From contig NC_084482.1 of NCBI RefSeq assembly GCF_030035675.1, positions 223,492,943 to 223,556,942 of the forward strand: a stretch of DNA of 64,000 bases, given 5' to 3'. The notes beneath the pieces were generated by a model. The model searched no databases. It was not told the origin of the DNA and worked only from the letters and a program-made list of their open reading frames with translations. This document shows positions 1 through 11,500 of the stretch, in pieces; position 1 is the first letter of the stretch, and each line of letters starts with the position of its first letter. Position numbers and translations under genes: made by a program. Source of the stretch: Rhineura floridana. Its lineage: Eukaryota; Chordata; Lepidosauria; Squamata; Rhineuridae.

Positions 1-247
1 GACAGGAATTATGAAGGAGTCAGAGATTACGTTCGAAAACATTTCCTATATAAGCCTGCCGCTCCCAGTGGGGGGTCGTTGAGTCAACTTCCTTCACACG
101 CTGCAGAGCATGTCTAGAGTATAGTTAGGGACTCTAGTGAGTTAGCGTAGGGTTTCCTATGAAGCGCAATGCCTTTGATGTATCCATTACTCTAATAAAA
201 CGAGATTTACTTGCACACACACTCCAGCCTCATTCTTTCGGCTCTGG
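1..247 (+). mobile_element. LTR fossil, right-hand part
   Basis: The stretch has the layout of the 3' half of a long terminal repeat: a TATA-like TATATAAG near 50, an AATAAAA signal near 195, then a short tail ending just before Bov-B sequence begins. The left end lies outside the window and no coding part is visible, so family (gypsy-like or endogenous retrovirus) is not settled. It is a broken remnant. Confidence 0.35.
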
Positions 248-249
248 AT

Positions 250-403
250 GGGACAAGATGGGATTGATTCCATAAAGGAAGCCACAGACCTGAACTTAGA
301 AGATCTGAACAGGGCGGTGATTCATGACAGATGCTCTTGGAGGTCGCTGATTCATAAGGTCGCCATAGGTCATAATTGACTTGAAGGCACATAACAACAA
401 CAA
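250..403 (+). mobile_element. Bov-B (RTE) LINE, 3' end fragment
   Basis: The sequence matches the 3' end of the other Bov-B copies in the window (for example 60.6-60.9 kb): the coding end around GGATTGATTCCATAAAGGAA, then the untranslated tail closing with GGCACATAACAACAACAA. It is 5'-truncated. Confidence 0.8.
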
Positions 404-1384
404 GGCTGAGGTCCCTAGAAAGAAAATGGTTGAGGTCTCCTCAGATGAAAACAGATGAACAAGAACACCAAGAATGCGATGACACCCACAAAAACATTAT
501 TTCCGATTGCGCTTCAGGGTCCACACTTATACTGATCTTACTTTTCAGTGCAAACTGATCTTTTATTTTTCTTATCAGATTATCATATCGGGAAAAAGTG
601 TCAAAACTGGGGGAAAGTAGGGGCTGGCTTTGGATGGGGATGGTGTTGAGGACAACATGAAAACATGCACACATGGGTAGCATCAAATACACACTAAACT
701 GCGGTGTGTATACACCTGGAGAAGGACTGTATTACACTTCAGGTATGAGTGCAAAAGGAGATTAGAGATGGCTCCTCCTCTTAGGAAGCAGGCTGCAGGC
801 TGACCTCTACCACCCATCAGCTGCTGGAAAACAGTTCTAGAAGAATCTCTTTCAATGGCTTGGGATCATCCTACCTCCCCACCCCCTTTCTTTTTTCCAA
901 CAGAATAATAAAGCAGATCTGGGGGAAAGCATCCTGCTTTTCAGAATTGCCTGAGGCACCAAGAGAAAGTCTGGGAAGTCTCATTCACCAATAGCTACAT
1001 GGACGGGGAACTGCTGAGCCTGTGGAAAGTGGTTTGTGTGTTCATCTACTTGCCTTATTAGCAAGAATATTACTATGCAAATGTGGTCAAAGAGGGAAAA
1101 TACCAGTGGCACTCACTTGGGGAAGATTCCATCGTAGGACTGAACCTTTGTGATGTTACCAGAATTAACTGGTGTGCCTCCCAAATAATGTTGTGAAGTC
1201 GACTGGGGAAAAGCTGTCCCTCCAATTTTTTCCAGTTCCTCCCCAATATGGGAAAAGAACTTCCCCCCAAAAATGTTCCACTTTCCACATCTCTACTCCC
1301 AAGAGGGCTGTAGAATCCTTGAAGCTTCACTGGTTTACTACTGTAGTAAGCTATCTAAGTCAGGCAAATGATGTGTTAAGTACA
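404..1384. other. No recognised feature
   Basis: Ordinary mixed-composition intergenic sequence. Short open frames occur on both strands but none shows a domain, splice pattern or similarity to other parts of the window. Confidence 0.5.
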
Positions 1385-1640
1385 AACATAAGGAGTTCTG
1401 ATCACACCTGCATCTATCTAGTCCAGCACTATGTTTACCACAAAAGCTGATCAGGTGTCTCCGGGAAGCTCACCCCCAGGACATGAGTGCAATAGAACTG
1501 CTTTTGTTCCTCAACAATACCACCTCTGAATCTGGAGGTTCTAGTCCTCATGACTTATAACCACAGATATATTTTTCCTCCATGAATTTGTCTAATCCTC
1601 ATTTAAACCTATCTAAACTTGTAGTCACAATTACATCTTG
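1385..1640 (-). mobile_element. Old CR1 LINE 3' fragment
   Basis: A diverged minus-strand copy of the CR1 3' region seen cleanly at 8.5-8.85 kb: the order 'catctagtccagcat', 'gggaagctcac', 'gagtgcaa', 'tcctccatgaattggtctaat' is kept with many substitutions, indicating an old insertion. Confidence 0.6.
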
Positions 1641-2142
1641 CAACAGGCATCAAAAGGGCAAGTCTCAATAAAACAGACCACCCCCAGATTAAGATAGTTG
1701 GAGGGTCCTGATCTAATTCCCAAAACAGAGCCTCCCCTCCCACAGATAGAAAAGCATGAAATAAGGTGCCTCAAAGGAAGCACTGTGGTAGCTTAAGTTT
1801 AAGGCATAAAAGTTTATTGTGGCATAAGCTTTTATGGATTACCAAAAAAACCCAACCTTCTGAGCACCTGTTGTTTCACAACTTACAGCAAAAACAAAAC
1901 GGAACTAGTCTCCCAACTTTAACAAAGAAAAAGAAAATACTCTGAGCACGTGCACTTTCCATTTTAAGCTCACTTAATTATTCACTGTTTTTGCTCACTT
2001 CCTGCCTTCCCCGTTGAAGACCACCATAGCTGAGGAGTGCCATCGACTTCTGAACAGAGTCAAACAGTTCTGCTGATTGTTTTCCCTTCATATTTTTTTC
2101 TTTTCTTGTTAAAAGAAAGGCATACGTTTGCTTTTTGGGGAA
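1641..2142. other. No recognised feature
   Basis: A/T-leaning intergenic sequence with no supported gene or repeat. Confidence 0.45.
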
Positions 2143-2256
2143 GGGCCATAGCTCAGTGGTAGAGTGTCCACCTTGGACGTGCAAGGTCCCAGGTTCAATC
2201 CCTGGTGTCTCTAGGTGGGGCTGGGAATATTCCATCTGAAACCTTGAGAGTGTAGA
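2143..2256 (+). mobile_element. tRNA-derived SINE
   Basis: A tRNA-like head with an A-box-like segment (GCTCAGTGGTAGAGTG) and a B-box-like segment (GGTTCAATCC) is followed by a non-tRNA body (aggtggggctgggaatattcc...). Related minus-strand pieces lie near 36.25, 39.95, 48.15, 53.05 and 61.5 kb. The body and the decayed arms argue against a working tRNA gene. Confidence 0.65.
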
Positions 2257-2261
2257 CAATT

Positions 2262-2395
2262 TTTAAAAAAAATGTTATTAATGTTTTTAATTGTGTTTTA
2301 AAATGTGTATATTTGTTTTTATTGTTTTTAATTGCTGCAAACCACCCAGAGAGCTTCGGCTATGGGGCGGTATATAAATGTAATAAACAAACTCA
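2262..2395 (+). mobile_element. L2-type LINE 3' tail
   Basis: A T-rich stretch then 'gcaaaccacccagagagc', 'atggggcggtatataaatg' and 'taataaa'. This matches the tail of the L2 copy ending at 33.08 kb. Only the 3' tail is present. Confidence 0.7.
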
Positions 2396-2549
2396 CAGAG
2401 CGCACATGCCTGCCATTACCCAAGATGGCAGTGGGGCGTGTTGACACCCCCACGGCCGTCTCGGGTGAGGTGAGTATGTGATGGTGCATCCAGGCGTACT
2501 TAAGAGCCTCTGTGTTCATAATAGGACAAGACTGCAATCCTATGCAAAC

Positions 2550-2605
2550 ATATATGCCGCCCTGGACTCCTGCGAGGAGGAAGGACAGGATATAAATCAA
2601 TATGT
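2550..2605 (+). mobile_element. LINE/SINE tail remnant
   Basis: A short piece reading 'gccgccctggactcctgcgagg...ggatataaat', like the tail ending near 14.2 kb ('ggctcctactgggaggaagg'). Old and truncated. Confidence 0.4.
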
Positions 2606-2876
2606 GGAAGCAACTTCTGCATAGACATGCTTACCATTGTAGGGGGGCTTACTTTTGAGTAGGGATAAGCGAATCTGTCCGTTTTGGTTTTTCACAGTTT
2701 TTCATTTTTCCAATCTTAAGTTCACTTTTCCACATTTCCACAACAGCTCGTGGTGTGTTTTTTCAAAGTCCACATAAGAATTCACCAGCATTTGGGTATT
2801 AATTTCTCCCAATATATTCATATTTGTAAGTTGTTTTGCCTAATATACATATTTTGGCAAAGCAATTTTCCCTGGA

Positions 2877-3060
2877 ATAATTTATTTATTTAATTTGTAT
2901 CGCGCCCTTCCTCCCACCAGGGGCAACCAAAGCACCAAAAAACTTTAAAACTTCCTAAAAACAGATCTTAAAATACATTAATACAAAACAGCATTAAAAA
3001 CAATTAAAAAACAACCTTAAAAAAGGGTTAAAACATTATTAAAAAACATATTAAATAATG
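2877..3060 (-). mobile_element. L2-like LINE tail, reversed
   Basis: Starts with a TTTATTTATT run followed by 'cgcgcccttcctcccaccaggggcaaccaaagc' and an A-rich region, the reverse complement of the common tail 'gggaggaagggcgggatataaat'. A similar piece lies at 50.47-50.69 kb. Confidence 0.6.
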
Positions 3061-3714
3061 CATTTTTGTATAATGTTTTCACTCATATATGCATTTTTAT
3101 GGACACTTTGCTCCAGCATATGCATTTTGCACACATTACTTGTCTATGGAACTGTATAGCAAAATCTGGAGAAGCATGAATTCAGAAATTGTGAATTAAG
3201 TGTGAAATAAGTGCGAAGAAGGATGCCTGTGGTTTGTTTGCAAAGTGCGAATTGAGTCAGTTTAAATGTGAACTAAACTGAATTCCTTCCCATCCCTGCC
3301 TCTGAGTAGACATATACAGGGCTGCCCTGTAATTAAAAAAACAAAACAGAAGAGGGCACAAAAATAACCCAGGCTTTTAGGTATATAAGAAAAAATCCAA
3401 AACAAATTCTAACCAGCATAATTTTGAGCCTCAAATGCCAGCTTGAGAAGGAACCAGCTGGTAGAACTGCAGGCAGATCCCTCCTTCCTATATAAATACT
3501 TTCCCAACTCATATATAATCAGGCTTCAATTTTTATTTTTACTGACAGGGGCTTAGCCCAAAGAACATGTAATGTGGGGGAGAAAAATGAACCCAAATTG
3601 CTAATCAATGTGGACAGACTTAGGAAAATCATTCCGAATGACCAAGGGTTCCACCCACACCCACCCGAAAAAGAGGAATTTGCTCTACAAGCACATGCCC
3701 AAGTCAATACAAAA
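3061..3714. other. No recognised feature
   Basis: A/T-rich intergenic sequence. The only structure noted is a stretch near 3180-3300 rich in 'gtgaat' and 'gcgaa' words; no gene is supported. Confidence 0.4.
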
Positions 3715-4243
3715 TTTTTGTTTGGGGGCTGCCAACTGATTTAATCCAGGATGAGCCAATGAAAGTCAAACACACTTCAGCGGTGCTTAAGTTATTTCCT
3801 TCAAAGTTTCTCATGGAGTCTGTTTTGCTGAGACAACAGTGGTTGAGAAGCTTCAAACCTGACCTTTTCAAACAATCCTTTCCAGGTTCAAATATCCCTC
3901 CTGTTTGGGATTGCACCCTCACCTGGCTCCTCCATAGCGCTCGCCCACCGCTCTCTGCGCCCCCTTGGCATAAGAAGCAGGCCTGGGAACGCCGGCACAC
4001 CTCCCTTGCCCCGCCAACGCTGCTCCCAGTCTCGCCCGCCTGCCTGCGGCCTGCCTGCCTGCCTCCGAGGAGGAGTTGGCTGCTCTGACGCTGACCTGGA
4101 GCACTTCTCAGCTCCTTTGCCAGGCAACAGCGCCCTGCCCCACGACGGGGACGGCTCTGGGTGTCACCCCTCTCATGGTGTCACCCGGGTGCGGTCCGCA
4201 GCCCCCACACCCGCCTAGTGATGCCTCTGCATACTCTCATGCA
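3715..4243 (-). repeat. Promoter-like duplicated block, copy 1
   Basis: About 530 bp shared almost base for base with 4886-5415 (offset about 1171 bp). Read on the minus strand, a CpG-rich half is followed by a short ATG-containing stretch (ATG at 3935-3933) that runs into a good splice donor, CCAG|GTGAGG with the exon ending at 3923, then A/T-richer intron-like sequence. This is the anatomy of a promoter plus first exon, but it could equally be an uncharacterised interspersed repeat. No protein domain is visible. Confidence 0.6.
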
Positions 4244-4329
4244 TCAATGTGTTTAAAGATCAGGAAGAACACAGAAATAAATGAATAGTTCTCACAATGG
4301 AGGAATGTAAGAAGTGCCCCCCCAGCCAA

Positions 4330-4628
4330 TCATCAGGATTAGGACCTGTGCTTTTAAACTTAGTTCTAAATGACATGGATTTGGGGTGAGAAGTGAGGTA
4401 ACCAACCTTACTGTTGATATCAAGTTCAGGGTGATTCAAATAAAGAGGGATTGTGAGGAACTCCAAAAGGAACTCTCCAAGCAGGCTGGGGTACTAAAGA
4501 GGAAATGCAATTATATGTAAGCAGCGTAAAGTGATGCACAGAAATGAAAAATCCTAACTGAACCGGTGGTGACTGACAGGAGAGAGACCTTGAGGCCATA
4601 GCGGATGCCTCAGTTAAGATGCTGATGT
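4330..4628 (+). mobile_element. Old CR1 LINE fragment (RT region)
   Basis: Diverged plus-strand CR1 reverse-transcriptase sequence: 'gacctgtgcttttaaactta', 'gggattgtgaggaactccaa' and 'gtgactgacaggagagagac' line up with the RT region of the 9 kb copy. Both ends are truncated and the frame is lost. Confidence 0.6.
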
Positions 4629-4856
4629 TATTATACAGCCACAAGAGTGGCTGTATACTATAGCCAGCGTGGATTTTTTGCATTCCACAATGTTAAATTG
4701 AAAATATCCCTCCATGTCATTCTGATGATTCCCATAAGCTCATTTCAAAACAAAATCTTACAAAACTTATAGACTTGAACTCAGAAACGCTTGCTCAACA
4801 ACCCTCTAAATTTTCATGGTTATACACAAAACAGTCAGAGAGAATAGAATAGACAG
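4629..4856 (-). repeat. Repeat family A, terminal part (copy A0)
   Basis: Reverse complement of the terminal ~230 bp of the longer copies at 20.9-22.16, 22.7-23.47 and 47.6-48.05 kb, including the end hairpin TACAGCCACAAGAGTGGCTGTA. It abuts the second promoter-like block. Confidence 0.7.
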
Positions 4857-4885
4857 CTCAAAGTCTGAAAAGACAAAAAAAAAAT

Positions 4886-5415
4886 TTTTTGTTTGGGGGC
4901 TGCCAACTGATTTAATCCAGGATGAGCCAATGAAAGTCAAACACACTTCAGCGGTGCTTAAGTTATTTCCTTCAAAGTTTCTCATGGAGTCTGTTTTGCT
5001 GAGACAACAGTGGTTGAGAAGCTTCAAACCTGACCTTTTCAAACAATCCTTTCCAGGTTCAAATATCCCTCCTGTTTGGGATTGCGCCCTCACCTGGCTC
5101 CTCCATGGCGCTCGCCCAAAGCTCTCTGCACCCCCTTGGCATAAGAAGCAGGCCTGGGAACGCCGGCACACCTCCCTTGCCCCGCCGACACTGCTCCCGG
5201 TCTCGCCCACCTGCCTGCGGTCTGCCTGCCTGCCTGCCTGCGAGGAGTTGGCTGCTCTGACGCTGACCTGGAGCACTTCTCAGCTCCTTTGCCAGGCAAC
5301 AGCGCCCTGCCCCACGACGGGGACGGCTCTGGGTGTCACCCCTCTCATGGTGTCACCCAGGTGCAGTCCGCAGCCCCCGCACCCGCCTAGTGACGCCTCT
5401 GCCTACTCTCATGCA
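4886..5415 (-). repeat. Promoter-like duplicated block, copy 2
   Basis: Second copy of the block at 3715-4243. It keeps the ATG (5106-5104) and the splice donor CCAG|GTGAGG (exon end 5094) in the same places. Both copies end in the same 'ctctcatgcat'. The two are separated by CR1 and family A fragments. Confidence 0.6.
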
Positions 5416-5416
5416 T

Positions 5417-5672
5417 GGACGTTTTGTGTCTTATTGCATGCATCCCATGTAGTCATGTGGGACTGGTGAATTTGGTGGGTCTGGCTGATTGGGAAGTTGC
5501 TGTTCTGGGCTGTTTTACGTAAAAGCATATCATAGCCCAGAACGGGTATCGGAACGTGGTTTGCGTGGACGTTTTGTGTCTTATTGCATGCATCCCATGT
5601 AGTCATGTGGGACTGGTGAATTTGGGAGGTCTGGCTCGCTGGGAAGTCACCTTTCCGGGCTGCTTCATTCCG
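5417..5672. repeat. Tandem repeat, ~150-bp period
   Basis: The 60-bp stretch starting GGACGTTTTGTGTCTTATTG at 5417 recurs at 5567, and weaker similarity runs on to about 5672. The first unit contains an inverted pair, GTTCTGGGCT ... AGCCCAGAAC. No function is evident. Confidence 0.6.
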
Positions 5673-5799
5673 TTCTGGAGGACATTTTGGTTAAAGGGTT
5701 AATAAAAAATGCTATCGGAATGGTGTTTGTTCCTAAATGTTGTTCTCAAGCGTCTCTAACACATCCCAGTGTTTTTGGCATCAAATTCTTTTATAAAGG

Positions 5800-7310
5800 G
5801 CCCATTCCGTTCAGGCTTTTACACCGTCCTTGGGGGAGAGGGGCAGCTTCAGTGGAAACAGTTTTGCCCCCACTTTGCAGCTGGACTGCACGGCTCAGCC
5901 CGCCCCCCCCCCAATTTCTATGGATTCTTAGAGGGGAGGGGGGACTCGTCCATAGTTTTCCCAAAAGCAAATCCTTCTCTCTCTCCCCCCAAAATATCAC
6001 CCTCCCCATGTTGCACCTCCTTCTCCTGTGGCTGCTGCAGCCTCCGCCTCTTCCTCACAGCCTGTTTCTCTTCCCGGAAAATGAATGGAGAACCCTCCCC
6101 CCCACGCACCCCTCCCTCCCCCTTGCGGTTTACACTTCCTGCCTCTCTAGGAAACACAACTCGGCTCCTTAACCCCATTGGAGGACTGAATGGCAGGAAG
6201 TGGCAATCAGCAGGAGGAAGGGGGACAATATTGCAGGCGGGGTGGGGTCCCTCCTTCCCTCCCTCCCTCTCCTGGGAAAAGAAACGGGCTTGGCGAGGAG
6301 GAGGCTGGAGCGTGCAGAGGACAAAGAGGTGCAACATGCGGGGGGGGGGATTTGGTATTTTGGGGGGGTGAAGGAAAAGGAGGGCAGAGCCCCACCCCGC
6401 TTTCGACAGGACATTGGCCCTTGGAAGGCTGCTTGTGCATAAATCACCCTCCCCATGGTGCACCTCTTTCTTCTCTGACTTCTGCAGCCTCCTCCTCCTC
6501 CAGGAATATGAATGGAGAACACCCCCCCACCCCTCCAGTATTCTCCCACCCCTCCGCCTTGGGGTTAACACTTCCTGCCTCTCTAGGAAGCACAACTCGG
6601 CTCCTTAACCCCATTGGAGGACTGAATGGCAGGAAGTGGCAATCAGCAGGAGGGAGGGAGAGAATAGTGCAGGCGGGGTGGGGTCCCTCCTTCCCTCCCT
6701 CCCTCTCCTGGGAAAAGAAACGGGCTTGGCGAGGAGGAGGCTGGAGCGTGCAGAGGACAAAGAGGTGCAACATGCGGGGGGGGGGATTTGGTATTTTGGG
6801 GGGGTGAAGGAAAAGGAGGGTAGAGCCCCACCCCGCTTTCGACAGGACATTGGCCCTTGGAAGGCTGCTTGTGCATAAATCACCCTCCCCATGGTGCACC
6901 TCTTTCTTCTCTGACTTCTGCAGCCTCCTCCTCCTCCTCCTGGAATATGAATGGAGAACACCCCCCCACCCTTCCAGTATTCTCCCACCCCTCCTCCTTG
7001 GGGTTAGCACTTCCTGCCTCTCTAGAAAGGACAACTCGGCTCCTTAACCCCATTGGAGGACTGCATAGCAGGCAGTGGCATTCAGCAGGAGGAGGAGGAG
7101 GAGGAGGGAGGGGGAGAATATTGCAGGCGGGGTGGGGGGGTCCTTCCCTCTTCTGGGAAAAGAAATAGGCTTGGCGAGGAGGAGGCTGGAGCGTGTAGAG
7201 GACAAAGAGGTGCAACATGCGGGGGGAGGATTTGGTATTTTGGGGGTGAAGGAAAAGGAGGGCAAAGCCCCACTCCCCCCCCGCTTTCCCTCTGGGTGTC
7301 CCTGGTGCAT
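5800..7310. repeat. GC-rich tandem array, ~437-bp units with inverted symmetry
   Basis: A core (ACTTCCTGCC, then 'aactcggctccttaacccca', then GGCAGGAAGT) occurs at 6134-6201, 6570-6637 and, with a decayed right arm, 7009-7076, giving periods of 436 and 439 bp. Each core is flanked by purine-rich and pyrimidine-rich arms that are partly reverse complements of each other (gcacctcttt on one side, aaagaggtgc on the other). A single related copy sits at 40.13-40.47 kb beside the zinc-finger gene's candidate promoter. GGAAGT is an ETS-type core. Long open frames on both strands here follow from the composition and repeat structure and are not called as genes. Confidence 0.7.
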
Positions 7311-7919
7311 GCAATCCATTTGCCTACTGGGGTGCAAAGAGCTGCAGGTTTCGCATTGCAAGGTCCTCTTTGAAGCCATAGACCAGGCAAGGGGGTGCAG
7401 CTTTGCAGAGGGGGCAGTTGTGTGCGTGCGATGCCCTGTGTTGTTGCTTTTGAGCACCACCCCGGAGGAGGAGAGCTGCCTCTGCATTTCCTGGGCCCTA
7501 CAAGGGGCTGATCATTTCCCCTCCTGCCGCGCTACAGGGGGTGGTGGGCTGCTGTGCGGGTCTTCCTGCACTGCTGCCAGCCTTGATTATGCCCGGCCTC
7601 GCCACTTGCCTTGCAATATCCAGGGCAGCAGGAACGTCATGCTATAGAGGCATCCAAGTACAATCTCTGGCCATTGCTCACGAGAACCCTGTAAGGTGGG
7701 CCAGGATGAGTAACTTGGGTAATGTAGAGGTTAGAGCAGGGGCGTATAACCTTTTCCCAGCCCGAGGGCCACATTTCCTCCTGAGCAGCCTTCTAGGGGC
7801 TGCATTCCAGTCCTGGGCAGGAGCAGAGGCCAAAGTGGGTGAAGGATTGAATGTGGCTTTTGCCTTTATACACTCGACAAGGTTTTGCCTCACACACACC
7901 CTTCCATTTATTGTTGAAC
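7311..7919. other. CpG-containing flank, no gene recognised
   Basis: Moderately GC-rich continuation of the array. A piece near 7300-7390, read on the minus strand, resembles 40.14-40.22 kb ('ccttgcaatgcgaaacctgcagc' against 'cctcgcgatgcaaaccctgcagc'). No coding region is supported. Confidence 0.4.
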
Positions 7920-8283
7920 TATGTCTGCAGAGATCTGGGTTCAAGTCCCTGTTCACAGTATTCAGAGGGGGTTTCCCATTGCCTCCCTCTGAGGCTAGTC
8001 CTCCCCAGCTGGCTAGGGCCTGCTCAGCTTGCCACAGCTGCACAAGCCAGCCCCTTCCTTGTCCGCAACTGCCAGCTGGGGGCAACTGGGCTCCTTGGGA
8101 CTCTGCAGCTTGCCCACGGTTGCACAGGTGGCAGGGCACGTAAACCCTGAGCCACTCACTGTGGGGTGATCTTTAGCTGGCCCTTGATGCCCAGGAGACA
8201 CGAGCAGGGATTTGAACTCACAGACTTTGGACTCCCAGCCAGGCTCCCCTCCCCACTGTGCTATACCAGCTGTTCCAAGGGTT
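7920..8283 (-). mobile_element. tRNA-headed SINE, distinct family
   Basis: Read on the minus strand it starts 'agctggtatagcacagtggg' and has a B-box-like 'gagttcaaatccctgc', followed by a roughly 300-bp body that ends near the 'atgtctgcagagatctgggt' region. It differs from both the Sauria SINE and the SINE at 2.1 kb. Confidence 0.5.
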
Positions 8284-8530
8284 TTGAACAACTCCCATAT
8301 CAGAATTATTACACTGTTTCACCCATTTTAGTTTAGAGAAATGGCAACGGGGGGGGGAGAGGAATTATAGACATGTGTAAGATTATGCATGGTGAGAACC
8401 AGTGCGTTGAAAGAATGGCCGCCAACAGGAATGGCTATAAATAGGATTGGCTCCATATAACTGGCTGGCAAACTCAGACCTGAGGGCCAAATGTGATCCT
8501 CCAGGCCTCTGTGTCTGGCCTTTGGTACTC
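8284..8530. other. Intergenic, probable repeat fragment
   Basis: Contains 'ggcaaactcagacctgagggccaaatgtgatcctccaggcctctgtgtctggcc', similar in style to 11.94-12.03 kb ('tggcatgtggccctgaggct'), so the long CR1 may have landed inside an older repeat. Confidence 0.35.
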
Positions 8531-11500
8531 ATAAGAACATAAGAAGAGCCTGCTGGATCAGGCCAGTGGCCCATCTAGTCCAGCATCCTGTTCTCACAGT
8601 GGCCAACCAGGTGCCTGGGGGAAGCCCGCAAGTAGGACCCGAGTGCAAGAACACTCTCCCCTCCTGAGGCTTCCAGCAACTGGTTTTCAGAAGCATGCTG
8701 CCTCTGACTAGGGTGGCAGAGCACAGCCATCACAGCTAGTAGCCATTGATAGCCCTGTCCTCCATGAATTGGTCTAATCTTCTTTTAAAGCCATCCAAGC
8801 TGGTGGCCATTACTGCATCTTGTGGGAACAAATTCCATAGTTTAACTATGCGCTGAGTAAAGAAGTACTTCCTTTTGTCTGTCCTGAATCTTCCAACATT
8901 CAGCTTCTTTGAATGTCCACGAGTTCTAGTATTATGAGAGAGGGAGAAGAACTTTTCTCTATCCACTTTCTCAATGCCATGCATAATTTTATACACTTCT
9001 ATCATGTCTCCTCTGACCCGCCTTTTCTGTAAACTAAAATGCCCCAAATGCTGCAACCTTTCCTCGTAAGGGAGTCGCTCCATCCCCTTGATCATTCTGG
9101 TTGCCCTCTTCTGAACCTTTTCCAACTCTATAATATCCTTTTTGAGATGAGGCGACCAGAACTGTACACAGTATTCCAAATGCGGCCGCACCATAGATTT
9201 ATACAACGGCATTATGATATCGGCTGTTTTATTTTCAATACCTTTCCTAATTATCGCTAGCATGGAATTTGCCTTTTGCACAGCTGCCGCACACTGGGTC
9301 GACATTTTCATCGTGCTGTCCACTACAACCCCGAGGTCTCTCTCCTGGTCGGTCACCGCCAGTTCAGACCCCATGAGCGTATATGTGAAATTAAGATTTT
9401 TTGCTCCAATATGCATAATTTTACACTTGTTTATATTGAATTGCATTTGCCATTTTTCTGCCCATTCACTCAGTTTGGAGAGGTCTTTTTGGAGCTCTTC
9501 GCAATCCCTTTTTGTTTTAACAACCCTGAACAATTTAGTGTCGTCAGCAAACTTGGCCACTTCACTGCTCACTCCTAATTCTAGGTCATTAATGAACAAG
9601 TTGAAAAGTACAGGTCCCAATACCGATCCTTGAGGGATTCCACTTTCTACAGCCCTCCATTGGGAGAACTGTCCGTTTATTCCTAGTCTCTGCTTTCTGC
9701 TTCTTAACCAATTCCTTATCTACAAGAGGACCTCTCCTCTTATTCCATGACTGCTAAGCTTCCTCAGAAGCCTTTGGGAGGTACCTTGTCAAACGCTTTT
9801 TGAAAGTCTAAGTACACTGTGTCCACTGGATCACCTCTATCTATATGCTTGTTGACACTCTCAAAGAATTCTAATAGGTTACTGAGACAGGACTTTCCCT
9901 TGCAGAAGCCATGCTGGCTCTGCTTCAGCAAGGCTTGTTCTTCTATGTTCTTAGTTAATCTAGCTTTAATCATACTTTCTACCAGTTTTCCAGGGACAGA
10001 AGTTAAGCTAACTGGCCTGTAATTTCCGGGATCCCCTCTGGATCCCTTTTTGAAGATTGGTGTTACATTGGCCACTTTCCAGTCCTCAGGCACGGAGGAG
10101 GACCCGAGGGACAAGTTACATATTTTAGTTAGCAGATCAGCAATTTCACCTTTGAGTTCTTTGAGAACTCTCGGGTGGATGCCATCCGGGCCCGGTGATT
10201 TGTCAGTTTTTATATTGTCCATTAAGCTTAGAACTTCCTCTCTCGTTACCACTATTTGTCTCAGTTCCTCAGAATCCCTTCCTGCAAATGTTAGTTCAGG
10301 TTCAGGGATCTGCCCTATATCTTCCACTGTGAAGACAGATGCAAAGAATTCATTTAGCTTCTCTGCAATCTCCTTATCGTTCTTTAGTACACCTTTGACT
10401 CCCTTATCATCCAAGGGTCCAATCGTCTCCCTAGATTGTCTCTTGCTTTGAATGTATTTATAGAATTTTTTGTTGTTGGTTTTTATGTTCTTAGCAATGT
10501 GCTGCTCAAATTCTTTTTTAGCATCCCTTATTGTCTTCTTGCCTTTCTTTTGCCAGAGTTTGTGTTCTTTTTTATTTTCTTCATTCGGACAAGACTTCCA
10601 TTTTTTGAAGGAAGACTTTTTGCCTCTAAGAGCTTCCTTGACTTTGCTCGTTAACCATGCTGGCATCTTCTTGGCCCTGGCGGTACCTTTTCTGATCTGC
10701 GGTATGCACTCCAGTTGAGCTTCTAATATAGTGTTTTTAAACAACTTCCAAGCATTTTCGAGCGATGTGACCCTCTGGACTTTGTTTTTCAGCTTTCTTT
10801 TTACCAATCCCCTCAATTTTGTGAAGTTTCCTCTTTTGAAGTCAAATGTGACCGTGTTGGATTTTCTTGGCAATTGGCCAGTTACATGTATGTTTAATTT
10901 AATAGCACTGTGGTCACTGCTCCCAATCGGTTCAACAACACTTACATCTCGCACCAGGTCCCAGTCCCCACTGAGGATTAAGTCCAGGGTTGCCGTCCCT
11001 CTGGTCGGTTCCATGACCAACTGGTCTAGGGAATAGTCATTTAGAATATCTAGAAACTTTGCTTCTTTGTCATGACTGGAACACATATGCAGCCAGTCTA
11101 TGTCCGGGTAGTTGAAGTCACCCATTACTACCACATTTCCTAGTTTGGATGCTTCCTCAATTTCATATCTCATCTCAAGGTCTCCCTGAGCATTTTGATC
11201 AGGGGGACGATAGATCGTTCCCAGTATTAAGTCCCTCCTGGGGCATGGTATCTCCACCCACAACGATTCTGTGGAGGAGTCTGCCTCTTTTGGGGTTTCG
11301 AGCTTGCTGGATTCAATGCCTTCTTTCACGTATAGAGCGACTCCGCCACCAATACGTCCTTCCCTGTCCTTCCGATATAGTTTATATCCAGGGATAACCG
11401 TATCCCACTGGTTTTCTCCATTCCACCAGGTCTCTGTTATGCTCACTATATCAATGCTCTCCTCTAAGACCAAGCACTCCAGTTCTCCCATCTTGGTTCG

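Noticed and set aside
2143-2215. Possible tRNA gene
   Set aside because: Arms are mismatched and a SINE body follows. The same holds for the Sauria SINE heads at 14.5 and 49.6 kb.
4816-5469. 217-codon plus-strand frame
   Set aside because: Lies in the duplicated promoter-like block. The homologous frame in copy 1 is broken and no domain is seen.
5687-7647. Several overlapping 100-225 codon frames on both strands
   Set aside because: All are repeats of one another and follow from the GC-rich tandem array. Simultaneous openness on both strands is explained by composition.
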